Shown here: positions 35,615-44,768 of the stretch, one piece after another
Layout: the number at the start of each line of letters is the position of its first letter
How positions within the stretch are numbered: the first letter of the stretch is position 1
From: Thermosulfurimonas sp. F29
GTDB lineage: Bacteria; Desulfobacterota; Thermodesulfobacteria; Thermodesulfobacteriales; Thermodesulfobacteriaceae
Direction of reading: 5' to 3'
DNA: 64,000 bases
Assembly (NCBI RefSeq): GCF_019688735.1
Contig: NZ_JAIFYA010000001.1
Span: 434,001-498,000, forward strand
Program-made: the position numbers and the translations under genes
The notes under the pieces: model-generated
Databases searched by the model: none
Seen by the model: only the letters and a program-made list of their open reading frames with translations
What the model was told of the DNA's origin: nothing

Positions 35615-35631
35615 TTAGGAGCCGATCCTAA
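35615..35631. repeat. Palindromic repeat copy 4 (degenerate)
   Basis: Shortened version with arms TTAGGA and TCCTAA around GCCGA. It contains the kdsB stop codon (TAG on the minus strand, 35630-35628). Confidence 0.55.
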
Positions 35632-36368
35632 TTCCGGGGGGAGAAGAGGGCGCGGATCCTCTCCAGGTCCTCGGGGGTGTCCACCTCCGGACAGTCGTAG
35701 CGGGTAATGGTAACGGCGATGGGATATCCGTTTTCGAGCGCCCTCAGCTGCTCCAGCTTTTCCGTCCTCTCCAGATCGCCGGGGGGGAGTTTCACGAAGA
35801 GGTCCAGGAACTCCTTGCGGTAGGCGTAGAGGCCTATGTGCCGCAGGTAAAGAGGGGCCTGGCCCGGGGGCCGAAAATAGGGAATGGGGGCCCGGGAGAA
35901 GTAAAGGGCCCGGCCCTCCCGGTCGAGCACCACCTTAACCCGATTGGGATCGGCAAGTTCCTCCGGGTTCTCAAAGGGGATGGCCACGGTGGCCATGGGA
36001 ACCTCGCTCGACAGAAGAAGCGGTCGCACCAGCTCCTCGATGACCTCCGGAGCCAGCAGGGGCTGGTCCCCCTGGATGTTTACCACCAGATCCTCGTCGG
36101 ACAGGGAAAGAAGCCCCGCGGCTTCGGCGATTCGCTCCGTACCGCAGGTGTGCTCCGGGGAGGTCATGAGGGCCTCTCCCCCGAAACCGCGTACGCACTC
36201 CAGGATGCGCTCGTCGTCCGTGGCCACCACCACCCTCTCCAGAATCGGACTCGCACTGGCCCGTTCAAACACATGCTGAATGAGGGGCTTGCCCCAGAGA
36301 TCCGCCAGAGGTTTTCCGGGAAACCGGGTGGACCCGTATCGGGCCGGAATCAAACCCACGATGCGCAT
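35628..36368 (-). CDS. kdsB: CMP-KDO synthetase (3-deoxy-manno-octulosonate cytidylyltransferase)
   Basis: 246 residues. Activates KDO with CTP for LPS inner core. Seen: IGLIPARYGSTRFPGKPLADL-type N-terminus (here VGLIPARYGSTRFPGKPL), VVATDDERI, LVVNIQGDQPL and YRKEFLDLF. Shows that the host makes LPS and is Gram-negative. Its stop codon lies in a palindromic repeat. Divergent from the TolB-like gene with 69 bp between. Confidence 0.95.
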   Translation of the reverse strand: MRIVGLIPARYGSTRFPGKPLADLWGKPLIQHVFERASASPILERVVVATDDERILECVRGFGGEALMTSPEHTCGTERIAEAAGLLSLSDEDLVVNIQGDQPLLAPEVIEELVRPLLLSSEVPMATVAIPFENPEELADPNRVKVVLDREGRALYFSRAPIPYFRPPGQAPLYLRHIGLYAYRKEFLDLFVKLPPGDLERTEKLEQLRALENGYPIAVTITRYDCPEVDTPEDLERIRALFSPRN

Positions 36369-36437
36369 AGCCGCCTCCTTGACTTACCCGATGGGTGATG
36401 ATTTACTCAAGTTTAAACCGAACCGGGGGAAAGAAAA

Positions 36438-37544
36438 ATGAGGTTTTTGGGACTCTGGATCCTTTTTATGTTTTTTATCTCCGGTTTTGCCCTGGCGAAG
36501 GCCCCCAAGAGGGTGGCCGTGATACCCTTCCGGATTCACGCCTCGCAGGATCTATCCTATGTGCGGGACGGCATTCAGGACATGCTCACCACCAGACTCT
36601 TCGCCCCCGGCACCGTGGAGACCGTGGATCCGGAGGTGGTGAGAAAGGCCCTTTCGGAGCTCAAAGGCCCCCTTACCCGACGGACCGCTCGCCTTCTGGG
36701 AGAAAAACTCGGGGCCGACTATGTCCTTTTCGGGAGCGTGAGTGTCTTCGGGAACACGGTAAGCGTGGATGCGGAGCTTCTTCCCGTCAAGGAAAAAAGG
36801 CCCCCTATAACCCTTTACACCGAGGTAAAGGATCTTGGGGAGGTGATCCCTGCCCTGGCTCAATTTGCCAAACGATCGCGGGCCTACATCCTGGGCCGGG
36901 AGACGCCCTCGGAGGCCGTGGCCGTGGTGACGACACCGGCTCCCAAATCCGAAACGGCTCCCGCGCCGGCTCGGGCCTCCTCGCCGCCCGAGATCCCTCC
37001 CGCGAGGATGCATCCGGAAAAGCTGGTAGAGGCCTCCCCGCCCTCCTCCGCACCGACAACCGGGGTTTCCCCGGCGCCCTCCCGGCCGCGCTCGGGGGTC
37101 CCCCCGGTCCACTATGTGGACGAGGATCAGTGGCCGGATTACCCCCCTCCCGAGGAAAGTCTTCCCCCGGTAAGAAAGGAAGCCCGCGCCGTTCCCCCGG
37201 TGGCGGCTCCTCCGGCACCGGCCTCACCCCAGAAACCCAAAAAGAAGTCCCTCCTCCGGCGTATCGGTTCCAAGCTCTGGCCCTTCGGAAAGAAGGAAAA
37301 GGAGGTGAAACTCAGTCAGGTCCCGCCTCCGCCACCTCCACCGCCTCCACCCCCAGGAACCGGAGCCCAGCCGGCCCCTCAAGGCTATCCGGCTTCGCCG
37401 TCTTATCGGCCGTCCCCGTCCTACCGGGCTCCCCAGCCCCCCACGGCCCCTCCGCCCCGGCCTCCGGTGGCTTCGGCACGCCCTCCGGTGGCCTCCCCCC
37501 GGGAGGGCAGCCCTCCCTCCGGCGGAACATGGGAATGGTATTGA
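36438..37544 (+). CDS. Exported protein with TolB/CsgG-like N-domain and proline-rich C-terminus
   Basis: 368 residues. Signal peptide 1-20 (WILFMFFISGFALA). Residues 22-150 resemble the TolB-N/CsgG-type domain seen at the start of some thermophile outer-membrane proteins (RVAVIPFRIHASQDLSYVRDGIQDML, GADYVLFGSVSVFGN). The rest is low-complexity, with many Pro/Ala stretches and an 11-proline run near 298-308, ending WEWY. Function is unknown; it may span the periplasm or bind peptidoglycan. The last 233 bp overlap the antisense GT9 frame. Confidence 0.6.
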   Translation: MRFLGLWILFMFFISGFALAKAPKRVAVIPFRIHASQDLSYVRDGIQDMLTTRLFAPGTVETVDPEVVRKALSELKGPLTRRTARLLGEKLGADYVLFGSVSVFGNTVSVDAELLPVKEKRPPITLYTEVKDLGEVIPALAQFAKRSRAYILGRETPSEAVAVVTTPAPKSETAPAPARASSPPEIPPARMHPEKLVEASPPSSAPTTGVSPAPSRPRSGVPPVHYVDEDQWPDYPPPEESLPPVRKEARAVPPVAAPPAPASPQKPKKKSLLRRIGSKLWPFGKKEKEVKLSQVPPPPPPPPPPPGTGAQPAPQGYPASPSYRPSPSYRAPQPPTAPPPRPPVASARPPVASPREGSPPSGGTWEWY

Positions 37545-38328
37545 GAAAAGATCCTATCTCCCGGGTCAGGGCCTGCGGGGAAAGTCTAGTAAAGGGGTAA
37601 AGCACCCTTACCCTTTCCCCGAAAGGGGCCCAGAGGACCGGATCCGTGGGACCGAAGAGGGCGAGAACCGGCACTCCCAGGGCCGCGGCCAGATGCGTGA
37701 GTCCGGAGTCGTTTCCGAGAAAGGCGGCGGCCCGCGAAAGGGCGTATAGGGCCTCATCCAAGGTGCGGCTTCGAATCACGGAAAAGCCGGAAAATTCTCC
37801 GGCGAGATCCTCCTCCGCCGGCCCGAGGATGACCCGCAGGGGAATCTCTCCGAGACGCCTCAGGGCCTCCTTCAGGTCCCCGACGGGATAGCACTTGCTC
37901 CGCCCTCCGGAGCCGGGATGCACCAGGAGACACTCCGGTGAACGGGAAAACCCCGGAGGACGAAGGACTCCGGCCCTCTCCAGGGCGAAAGGAGCCTCCC
38001 CAACCTCAAGCCACTGGAAGAGGGCCACATGGACGCGCCTCCGCGGGCGCGTGCGGATGATTCTGAGGAAGCTTTTCGGAAAACGAAGGGAGAGGATCTC
38101 CCTGGCGAAAGGGCTTTCGCCGAAGAGATAGACGGTGTCCGGCGGGGACCGGTCCCACCCCGGCCCCCAATCGGTGCTGGCGACCTCGTGAACCAGTCCG
38201 GCTTCCCTGAGAAGAACTCGGGCCTCGGAGCGGGCGAGAAGCAGGGTCTCCTCCCCTCCGAGGGCGGCTATGGCCAGCCGGGAGAGGAGCAGATCCCCCA
38301 GGGCTCCCTCGTGCCAGAGGAGGTTCAT
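37312..38328 (-). CDS. Glycosyltransferase family 9 (heptosyltransferase-like)
   Basis: 338 residues from ATG 38328, overlapping the SagB-type gene stop. Family GT9 pattern: HEGALGDLLLSRLAIAAL at the start, LLVHPGSGGRSKCYPVG in the middle, AAAFLGNDSGLTHLAAALGVPVLALFGPTDP near 230-260. Adds heptose or a related sugar to the LPS core. The normal GT9 domain ends near residue 270; the last 70 residues are Gly/Pro-rich and are the antisense reading of the proline-rich domain of the opposite gene, so the true end may be accidental. Confidence 0.85.
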   Translation of the reverse strand: MNLLWHEGALGDLLLSRLAIAALGGEETLLLARSEARVLLREAGLVHEVASTDWGPGWDRSPPDTVYLFGESPFAREILSLRFPKSFLRIIRTRPRRRVHVALFQWLEVGEAPFALERAGVLRPPGFSRSPECLLVHPGSGGRSKCYPVGDLKEALRRLGEIPLRVILGPAEEDLAGEFSGFSVIRSRTLDEALYALSRAAAFLGNDSGLTHLAAALGVPVLALFGPTDPVLWAPFGERVRVLYPFTRLSPQALTREIGSFLNTIPMFRRREGCPPGGRPPEGVPKPPEAGAEGPWGAGEPGRTGTADKTAKPDSLEGPAGLRFLGVEAVEVAEAGPD

Positions 38329-39059
38329 CGTCCGGGGCGTCCCACGGTGACGAGGTAAACCGCGGTCTCCTCCACCCCGTCCAGCCCGAAGAGTTCGTTC
38401 AACTCGTCGTCCAGGAAGGCCCCCACCGGACAGGCCGCAAGGCCCAGGGCCTCGGCCGCCAGCAGAAGATTCTGAGCGATGTGAGCCGTGTCCAGAAAGA
38501 GGTAACGCACCCCCCGGCTGCCGTACTTGGACATGGTGCGGCGCGGTATCACCGACCACACGAAGACCACCGCCGCGGTGGCACAGAAACCCTGCCCCAG
38601 GGCGGCCTCCTTGAGGTCGGCCCGGAAGTCCCCCCTGCGGAGTTCCTCGAGCACCCATTCCCTGAGCTCCAGGTGATAGAGTCCGGGCTCGAGTCCCTCT
38701 ACCCTATGGACGGCCAGATAGGTTTCCACGGGGTAGAGGGCTCCGGCGGAAGGGGCGGTGCGGAGGAGGTAGCGCCCGGCCCGGGCCGTAACGCCGCAGG
38801 CCGCCCAGAGAAGCACGCTCAACTCCTCGAGCCTCAAGGGGGTCGGGGCGTAAATCCTTTCGCTTCGCCTCCGGGCCAGGACCTCGAAGAGGTCCGCCCG
38901 GGGAGGCCGGGGGCGGGGAAGCCCGTGCCGCCGGGCCCCGGGATAGCGTTTGAAGGGCTCGGCGGGGGCAATCTCCTCCCGGTCCCGAAAGAGATCCCTC
39001 AGGGAAAGCTTGGTGCCCTCAAGGAAGGAAAAACCGAGGGATCGGGTGTAGTCAGGCAT
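38325..39059 (-). CDS. SagB/ThcOx-type nitroreductase-family dehydrogenase
   Basis: 244 residues, FMN-dependent nitroreductase fold. Seen: RRSERIYAPTPLRLEELSVLLWAACGVT, TAPSAGALYPVETYL (FMN-binding), and GLAACPVGAFLDDELNELFGLDG. SagB-type enzymes oxidise azolines in peptide natural products, but lone chromosomal relatives have unknown substrates and no precursor or cyclodehydratase is nearby. Overlaps pcnB by 8 nt and GT9 by 4 nt. Confidence 0.8.
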   Translation of the reverse strand: MPDYTRSLGFSFLEGTKLSLRDLFRDREEIAPAEPFKRYPGARRHGLPRPRPPRADLFEVLARRRSERIYAPTPLRLEELSVLLWAACGVTARAGRYLLRTAPSAGALYPVETYLAVHRVEGLEPGLYHLELREWVLEELRRGDFRADLKEAALGQGFCATAAVVFVWSVIPRRTMSKYGSRGVRYLFLDTAHIAQNLLLAAEALGLAACPVGAFLDDELNELFGLDGVEETAVYLVTVGRPGR

Positions 39060-40257
39060 TCCTGCGCCGCCTTTTCCTCCTCACGGATTTAAGTTCGATT
39101 TTAAAGAAGTTCCTTTCCTCGGAAAAGATGTGTTCGGCAAGCTCCCGCAGTTCGGCAAAATAGCTCTTTCGGACGAGTTTTTTCGGGGGCGTTTTTCCCT
39201 TTAGAGCGAAATACCGGTAATAAAGAAGCGCCGAGAGCAGAACCACCGTTTCCTCAAAAAGTTCCTTGCAGAACCGGTAGGACCCCAGGATCTCGAGCAA
39301 CCTCCTTTCCACCTCCCGGGTGGGGCGCTCGGGTTTTTCCGGAGGCAAGAGAAATCCGTTGGTGAGGAGGTAGGGATAGAGGAAAAAGACCAGGGCTCCG
39401 GCCTGGGAAAGGGAACCCGTCTTTTTCAGGCCGTCGGCCCGGCGAAGAAGCCGGGAGAGGAAACCCCGGCTCTGAGGATAGTCCACCAGGGTGCGGTGAT
39501 AGGCGGGAAAGATCTCCCGGAAGAGACCGCTTCGAAACATCAGGTCCAGCCAGGGGCCTGCCCATCCGCCGGTCACATCCTTGAGCCATTCGTCCCGCAG
39601 ACGAATGGGCGAGGCCAGACGGATCTTTTCCCGGTGACGCAGGATGCCCTCCCAGGTGCGGGGTTCGATCTCGAAACCGGCCCGTGCTGCGTGTCGCACC
39701 GCCCGGAGCATCCGCACCGGATCCCGAATGAAACGCACATTGGGCTCCCCTATGACCCGGATGATACCGTTTCTTAGATCCTCCAGCCCCCCCACATAAT
39801 CGATGATGGTGAAGTCGGCGATGTTGTAAAAGAGGGCGTTAATGGTGAGATCCCGCCGGAAGGCGTCCTCCTCGGGGGTGCCGTAGACCTCTCCCTCCTC
39901 GTCCTCCCGTTCCTCCGGCCCCCGGAAGGTGACCACCTCCACGATCTTGCCGCCCCGAAAGTAGACATGCACCAGGCGGAAGCGGCGCCCGATGATCCGG
40001 CTGGCCCGGAAGAGCCGCCGAATTTCCTCCGGGCGGGCGTCGGTGCCCACATCGAAGTCCTTGGGAGTGAGCCCCAGGAGGAGATCCCGTACGCTCCCCC
40101 CCACGAGATAGGCCAGGAAGCCCGCGTCGTGCAGGCGATAGAGGACCTTAAGGGCCTCCCGGGAGATCATTCGCCGGGAGATGGGATGCTCGGAGCGGGG
40201 GACGATGCGGGGCTCCGGAGGAGCGTAACCGGGGAAGAGTTCCAGCTGTTTAGGCAT
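39052..40257 (-). CDS. pcnB: Poly(A) polymerase I / tRNA nucleotidyltransferase family
   Basis: 401 residues. Class II nucleotidyltransferase: [24 protein letters not shown] holds the GGS and DXD motifs. The segment [13 protein letters not shown] fits the signature separating poly(A) polymerases from CCA-adding enzymes. [11 protein letters not shown] and GVIRV-type repeats follow. As tRNA-Phe here lacks an encoded full CCA, a CCA-adding role is worth keeping as alternative. Basic C-terminus ([11 protein letters not shown]). Confidence 0.85.
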   Translation of the reverse strand: MPKQLELFPGYAPPEPRIVPRSEHPISRRMISREALKVLYRLHDAGFLAYLVGGSVRDLLLGLTPKDFDVGTDARPEEIRRLFRASRIIGRRFRLVHVYFRGGKIVEVVTFRGPEEREDEEGEVYGTPEEDAFRRDLTINALFYNIADFTIIDYVGGLEDLRNGIIRVIGEPNVRFIRDPVRMLRAVRHAARAGFEIEPRTWEGILRHREKIRLASPIRLRDEWLKDVTGGWAGPWLDLMFRSGLFREIFPAYHRTLVDYPQSRGFLSRLLRRADGLKKTGSLSQAGALVFFLYPYLLTNGFLLPPEKPERPTREVERRLLEILGSYRFCKELFEETVVLLSALLYYRYFALKGKTPPKKLVRKSYFAELRELAEHIFSEERNFFKIELKSVRRKRRRRNA

Positions 40258-41815
40258 GGGCGGCGTTCTTTCTCCGAGGACGAAAGCTCCGGGGATCTAT
40301 ACCGTACTTCTTGACCTTGTAGTTGAGGACCCGCAGGGTGGTGCCCAGGAGCTGGGCGGCCCGGCTCTGGTTGCCCCCGGTCTCCTTCAGGGCCTCCACG
40401 ATGAGCTCCCGTTCCACCTTTTCCACGGCCTCGGGAAGGGTGAGCCGGGCCCGCGTGTCCGAACTCCTGGCCGTCTGAAGACTCGGGGGAAGGTGGTAAC
40501 TGCGAATGACCTCCTCGTCGCAGATGAGAACCGCCCTTTCAATGGCGTTCTCGAGCTCCCGCACATTACCCGGCCAGTGATACTGCATGAGAAGATCGAT
40601 GGCCGGAGAGGAAAGGCGCTTTATGTTCTTTCCGTAAAGCCGGCAGTACTTCTCCAGAAAGTGCTCGGCGAGCGGTATGATGTCCGTAGGCCTTTCCCGG
40701 AGCGGAGGGATGTAAATGGGAAAGACCGAAAGGCGATAGTAAAGATCCTCGCGGAAGAGGCCCTTTTCCACCAGTTCCTCGAGATTGCGGTTGGTGGCCG
40801 CGATGATGCGCACATCCACCTTTATGGGTTCGGTGCTTCCCAGGCGGTAAAATTCCTTTTCCTGGATGGCGTGAAGTAGCTTGGCCTGGATGGGGAGACT
40901 TAAGTCGCCTATTTCGTCGAGAAAGAGTGTTCCTCCGTGGGCTTTTTCCATAAGACCGATCTTTCGGCCCTGGGCCCCGGTGAAGGCCCCCTTTTCGTAG
41001 CCGAAAAGTTCGCTCTCCAGCAGGGTTTCCGGAATGGCCGTACAGGGCACGGAAACGAAGGGGCCGTCGGCCCGGGGGCTATTGTAGTGGATGAGTCGAG
41101 CGATGAGCGTTTTCCCCGTGCCGGACTCCCCCCGGAGGAGTACTGTGGCCGGACTTCCCGCCACCCGGTGGATCATCTCGAGCACCTCGTGCATGCGGGA
41201 GGAGGTGGCCACGAAATTCTCGAGCTGGTAGCGTCCCTTGAGTTCGTGCTTGAGGCGCAGATTTTCCTCGAGCAACCGGGCCCGTTCCTCCTCCAGGGCC
41301 TGGAGCTTGGCCACGGTCTGGGCCAGCAACCCGGCCACGATGATGAGAAACTGGAGATTCTTGGCCAGCTCCACCGCATCGGCGGCCGGCCTATCCACCG
41401 AAAGGGTGCCCAGCACCCGCCCCCCGCTCTTTATGGGTACGCAGATGAACGAGAGGTTCTTCTTTTCTTTTTCGTTACGGCTTCGGGTGCGGTTCAGAAA
41501 ACGCGGATCCTCACTTATCTGGGGCACGATGATGGGCTGGCCGGTGGCCACCACCTCACCGGTGATGCCCTCCCCCGGGCGGTAGCGTCCCCGACGACGG
41601 GCTTCTTCGGAAAGGCCGTGGGCCACCTCGATCTGGATCTCCCCGGTGCGGGGATTGAAGATGGTGATGGTGCCCCGCTTGAGGGCGAACCTTTCGGAAA
41701 GCACGGCCAGGGTTCGCTCCAGCGCCTCGCGCAGTTCCAGGGTGCTGGCCAGGGTGCTGGCAATCTCGTAAAGGCAGGTCAGCTCCTCGAGACTGTGCTG
41801 GGCCATCTTTTCCAT
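40250..41815 (-). CDS. NifA-like sigma-54-dependent regulator (GAF-AAA-Fis)
   Basis: 521 residues: GAF sensor domain about 15-170, coiled linker, AAA+ domain 205-440 with Walker A GESGTGKT, the sigma-54 contact loop GAFTGA ([11 protein letters not shown]) and Walker [13 protein letters not shown], then a Fis-type helix-turn-helix ([25 protein letters not shown]). NifA family by domain order. It activates sigma-54 promoters; one such promoter lies upstream of the pilins at 44.27 kb, though targets are unknown. Overlaps pcnB by 8 nt. Confidence 0.88.
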   Translation of the reverse strand: MEKMAQHSLEELTCLYEIASTLASTLELREALERTLAVLSERFALKRGTITIFNPRTGEIQIEVAHGLSEEARRRGRYRPGEGITGEVVATGQPIIVPQISEDPRFLNRTRSRNEKEKKNLSFICVPIKSGGRVLGTLSVDRPAADAVELAKNLQFLIIVAGLLAQTVAKLQALEEERARLLEENLRLKHELKGRYQLENFVATSSRMHEVLEMIHRVAGSPATVLLRGESGTGKTLIARLIHYNSPRADGPFVSVPCTAIPETLLESELFGYEKGAFTGAQGRKIGLMEKAHGGTLFLDEIGDLSLPIQAKLLHAIQEKEFYRLGSTEPIKVDVRIIAATNRNLEELVEKGLFREDLYYRLSVFPIYIPPLRERPTDIIPLAEHFLEKYCRLYGKNIKRLSSPAIDLLMQYHWPGNVRELENAIERAVLICDEEVIRSYHLPPSLQTARSSDTRARLTLPEAVEKVERELIVEALKETGGNQSRAAQLLGTTLRVLNYKVKKYGIDPRSFRPRRKNAAHA

Positions 41816-41829
41816 TGCTCACCAGACAG

Positions 41830-41859
41830 ATTTTACAATTTTGCCAATTTTAGCCTCAA
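41830..41859 (-). promoter_or_regulatory. Candidate promoter of the NifA-like gene
   Basis: Minus strand TTGAGG (41859-41854), 18-nt spacer, TAAAAT (41835-41830). It lies 15 nt before the ATG at 41815. Confidence 0.35.
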
Positions 41860-41884
41860 TCCTACGAAGGGGCAATAGGATACC

Positions 41885-41913
41885 TTGACTTCTGAAGGCC
41901 TGAATCGTTAATT
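41885..41913 (+). promoter_or_regulatory. Promoter of corC-like gene
   Basis: TTGACT (41885-41890), 17-nt spacer, TTAATT (41908-41913). The ATG follows 7 nt later at 41921 and no ribosome site is seen, so the transcript is probably leaderless. Confidence 0.5.
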
Positions 41914-41920
41914 TAACGGT

Positions 41921-42733
41921 ATGCCGGAGATCCCGTCATGGTTTGAGGTGCTGCGGGCCCTCTTTCAGAAAACCCCGGAGGAACACCTCCGCGAGTTCAC
42001 CGAGGAGCTGGGAGAGCTGGTGGGAGAAGCCGAGCGCGAGGGACTCCTTACCCCGGAGGAAAGGGAAATCGTCCTTTCGGTGTTAAGACTTCGTCGGGTG
42101 GCCGTGCGAGAGGTTATGATCCCCAGAAAGGAACTGGTGGGCCTTCCCGCCGACGCCCCTCCGGAAGAGATATGGAAAAGAGTGGCCATGGTCCCCCATG
42201 ATTACTATCCCGTATACGGACGGGATCTCGACGATTTCCTGGGGATAGTCTCTATAAAAGATCTGGTGCGAAGAATAGGAAAAAAATTTTCCCTGCGCGA
42301 GTTACTGCATCCGGCTTATGTGATTCCGGAAAGCCTTCGATTGCGTGAGGCCTTAAAAGGATTTCGGGATCGGAGAGCATCCGTGGCCCTGGTGATCGAT
42401 GAATTTGGAACTCTTTCCGGGATGGTGCGTCTCAGAGATCTGTTGGAGTTTCTCTTTCCGGTTCAGAGGACTCGTTTTCTGCAGGATCCCGAGGGATGGT
42501 TTATTCTTAGTCCGGAGACCTCTCTGGAGGAGGTGGAAAGACTCTTCGGGGTGGAATTACCCCGTGGAGATTATGAAACACTGGCCGGTTTAATCCAGGA
42601 TAAACTAGGAGCGTTACCTCGTTCCTCAGAGCGGGTGGAGGTAGACGGGCTTGAGGTGGAAATCCTCTCCGCGGATGAACGGGCCATCCGGGCCCTCAGA
42701 GTCCGGCCGCTTTCCGGAAAAGGAAAAAGTTAG
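41921..42733 (+). CDS. corC: CorC/HlyC-type CBS domain protein
   Basis: 270 residues without membrane segments: N-terminal helix, two CBS domains (REVMIPRKELVGLP, YPVYGRDLDDFLGIVSIKDLVRR; ASVALVIDEFGTLSGMVRLRDLLE) and a C-terminal CorC_HlyC domain (about 190-265). E. coli CorC is linked to Mg/Co efflux and its gene also lies just before lnt, as here. Starts at ATG 41921 without a ribosome site. Sequence is less G+C-rich than the preceding 40 kb. Confidence 0.88.
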   Translation: MPEIPSWFEVLRALFQKTPEEHLREFTEELGELVGEAEREGLLTPEEREIVLSVLRLRRVAVREVMIPRKELVGLPADAPPEEIWKRVAMVPHDYYPVYGRDLDDFLGIVSIKDLVRRIGKKFSLRELLHPAYVIPESLRLREALKGFRDRRASVALVIDEFGTLSGMVRLRDLLEFLFPVQRTRFLQDPEGWFILSPETSLEEVERLFGVELPRGDYETLAGLIQDKLGALPRSSERVEVDGLEVEILSADERAIRALRVRPLSGKGKS

Positions 42734-44150
42734 GTTCCTTTTTCCCTTTATCGGTGGACTGATCCTGACCCTTTCCTTTCCCGAAACAGATCTTTATCCC
42801 TTGGCTCCGCTGGCTCTAGTTCCTCTTCTGGAGGCTTCCAGGGGAAACGGATTCCTGAGAGCCCTGGGAGGCGGACTCCTTTTCGGGCTCACCCACTTCA
42901 CCACTCTCCTCTATTGGCTTCCCGAGGTAATGACCCGTTTCGGGGGCTTCTCCTGGCCTGCCGCGGTAGGCCTGCATCTTCTCCTGTGCCTCTATCTGGG
43001 TCTGTACCCGGCTCTCGCGGTGGCACTTACGGAAAAAGCCGGTGCTCTCAAAAATCCTTCCCTTTTCGGGGGCCTCGTTTTCGGCACCCTGTGGGTGATT
43101 TTTGAATTTCTGCGCGGACTGGGCCCCCTGGGTTTCCCCTGGGAACCCCTGGGGGCAGTCCTGGCTCCCAACCCCTATCTTATCCAGCCGGCCTCCTTTG
43201 CCGGAGTTTACGGGCTCTCCTTCTTGGTGGCCTTCTCCGGGTATGCCCTGTGGGGAATCCTGGGTCATGGCCGGAGAGCGCAAAGACTTATACTTTGTGC
43301 CAGCACACTCTGGCTTCTGAATGCACTGATCGGTTGGTATCTAATTTCCAAAGGTCCATCCCCTATGCCTATGAAGGTCTGTCTGGTTCAGGGAAATGTT
43401 TCCCAGAATATTAAATGGAGCCCGGGGCAGGAACGAAAAAACCTGGAAAAATACCTTGCCCTTTCCCGGAAACTGATTCCCGAACGACCTGATCTTATCG
43501 TATGGCCGGAGACGGCCATGACCTTTGTTTTTCCGGTGGATCCTCTGGTGAAGAATCTATTCTCCGGCATCCGAACCCTGGGCATTCCGGTGCTCCTTGG
43601 TATACCCAGAGTGGAAGTGCGTTCCGACGGATATGTAATGAAAAACAGCATGGTGCTTGTTTCCTCCTCCGGGAAGGTTCTCGGGATTTACGACAAGGAA
43701 CATCTGGTCCCCTTCGGGGAATACATTCCCTTTGAGCAATGGCTTCCCTGGCTCAGGCACTTTGCGGTGGCCGCAGGGAACTATGTCCCCGGTCAAGAGT
43801 CGGGAGTGCTCAGGATTTCCGGTCATCGGCTGGGGATACTGATCTGTTTCGAGAATGTCTTTCCCGGGCTTTCCAGAAAACGCGTCCGCGCCGGAGCAGA
43901 CCTTCTGATAGTGGCCACCAACGACGCATGGTTCGGGCGTTCGGCAGCCCTAGCCCAACATTTTTATCAGTCTGTTCTGAGGGCCGTTGAGACCCGTCGG
44001 TATGTAATTCAGGTAGGCAATACCGGTCTTTCCGGCCTCATAGATCCTTCCGGTCGAGTATTAACCCTGGGCCCGATCAATCGGGAATGGACGGCCTGTT
44101 TCGGACCCCAAAGCCAGCCGAAATCCCCGGCTCGCAGATCAGGATCGTGA
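42675..44150 (+). CDS. lnt: Apolipoprotein N-acyltransferase
   Basis: About 491 residues from ATG 42675, which overlaps corC by 59 nt; no initiator exists nearer the first membrane helix, so the start is uncertain. Six to eight membrane helices are in the first 190 residues, then a periplasmic nitrilase domain with the catalytic triad Glu (VWPETAM), Lys (YDKEHLVPFGEY) and Cys (LICFENVFP). It adds the third acyl chain to lipoproteins. Its TGA is the first part of the pilin operator repeat at 44148. Confidence 0.92.
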   Translation: MNGPSGPSESGRFPEKEKVRFLFPFIGGLILTLSFPETDLYPLAPLALVPLLEASRGNGFLRALGGGLLFGLTHFTTLLYWLPEVMTRFGGFSWPAAVGLHLLLCLYLGLYPALAVALTEKAGALKNPSLFGGLVFGTLWVIFEFLRGLGPLGFPWEPLGAVLAPNPYLIQPASFAGVYGLSFLVAFSGYALWGILGHGRRAQRLILCASTLWLLNALIGWYLISKGPSPMPMKVCLVQGNVSQNIKWSPGQERKNLEKYLALSRKLIPERPDLIVWPETAMTFVFPVDPLVKNLFSGIRTLGIPVLLGIPRVEVRSDGYVMKNSMVLVSSSGKVLGIYDKEHLVPFGEYIPFEQWLPWLRHFAVAAGNYVPGQESGVLRISGHRLGILICFENVFPGLSRKRVRAGADLLIVATNDAWFGRSAALAQHFYQSVLRAVETRRYVIQVGNTGLSGLIDPSGRVLTLGPINREWTACFGPQSQPKSPARRSGS

Positions 44151-44183
44151 CAAAATTTGTCCGAATGTTGACAAATTTTGTCA
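44148..44183 (+). promoter_or_regulatory. Tandem palindromic operator upstream of pilins
   Basis: Perfect 14-bp inverted repeat TGACAAAATTTGTC / GACAAATTTTGTCA separated by 8 nt. Each arm is itself a palindrome (GACAAA-N-TTTGTC), giving two adjacent dyads and four TGTC half-sites. It lies about 85-115 bp upstream of a sigma-54 promoter, the right distance for an enhancer-binding activator. TGTC-containing half-sites are reported for PilR, the usual activator of pilin genes, so a PilR-like protein is a good candidate. Confidence 0.65.
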
Positions 44184-44265
44184 CGGGGCTCCCGATATGT
44201 CGTTTTTCAAAAAATTTTTTCATCAAGAAACAGGGAATATAGTTTACATTTTCTTTCCGGAGATC

Positions 44266-44283
44266 CTGGCATAAAATTTGCTT
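44266..44283 (+). promoter_or_regulatory. Sigma-54 promoter of the pilin genes
   Basis: TGGCAT and TTTGCT with GG (44268-44269) and GC (44280-44281) exactly 10 nt apart, the -24/-12 signature. Start point about 44293, leaving a leader of some 38 nt that carries AAGGAGGTG. Confidence 0.75.
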
Positions 44284-44330
44284 ATCCACGACACGAGGAC
44301 CAAAATAAATTCACTAAGGAGGTGTAACTC

Positions 44331-44768
44331 ATGAAGGACCAAAAGTTGCGCAAACCAAGGAAAGACAGGAAGGAAGCGGGTTTCACTCTGGTGGAGTTGA
44401 TGATCGTTATCGCGATCATCGCTATTCTGGCGGCGGTGGCCATCAGTCAGTATTCAGCCTATAAGAACAAGGCCAAGGCCAAGGATCTGGTGGGATTTGC
44501 CCGGGCCTGTGCCATGGAGATTGTAACGCAGTGTGAGGCGGACTCTAGTTTCAATAACGCCACTCAGCTGGAATCGTGTAACCTTAATAATGGGACCTCG
44601 AAGTATCTTTCAAACATAACTATAGATGCTAGTAGTTTTAGCGGGTGTAATGCCACTTTTACCATCACGGCTAGCGGTGATCTTCCCAATGGGGATACCT
44701 ATCAGGCTCAGTGCACCTATGATGTGAATAATCAGGACATAAGCTGTACGGCTCCCAGGAAGCAGTAG
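44331..44768 (+). CDS. Type IV prepilin 1 (PilA-like)
   Basis: 145 residues with a basic leader of 17 ending in Gly; cleavage site EAG/FTLVEL with Glu5, then the hydrophobic helix LMIVIAIIAILAAVAISQY. Six cysteines lie in the globular part (ACAM, QCEA, ESCN, GCNA, QCTY, SCTA), all shared with prepilin 2. AAGGAGGTGTAAC precedes the ATG. It is the first gene behind the sigma-54 promoter, so probably the main pilin or pseudopilin of this set. Confidence 0.9.
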   Translation: MKDQKLRKPRKDRKEAGFTLVELMIVIAIIAILAAVAISQYSAYKNKAKAKDLVGFARACAMEIVTQCEADSSFNNATQLESCNLNNGTSKYLSNITIDASSFSGCNATFTITASGDLPNGDTYQAQCTYDVNNQDISCTAPRKQ

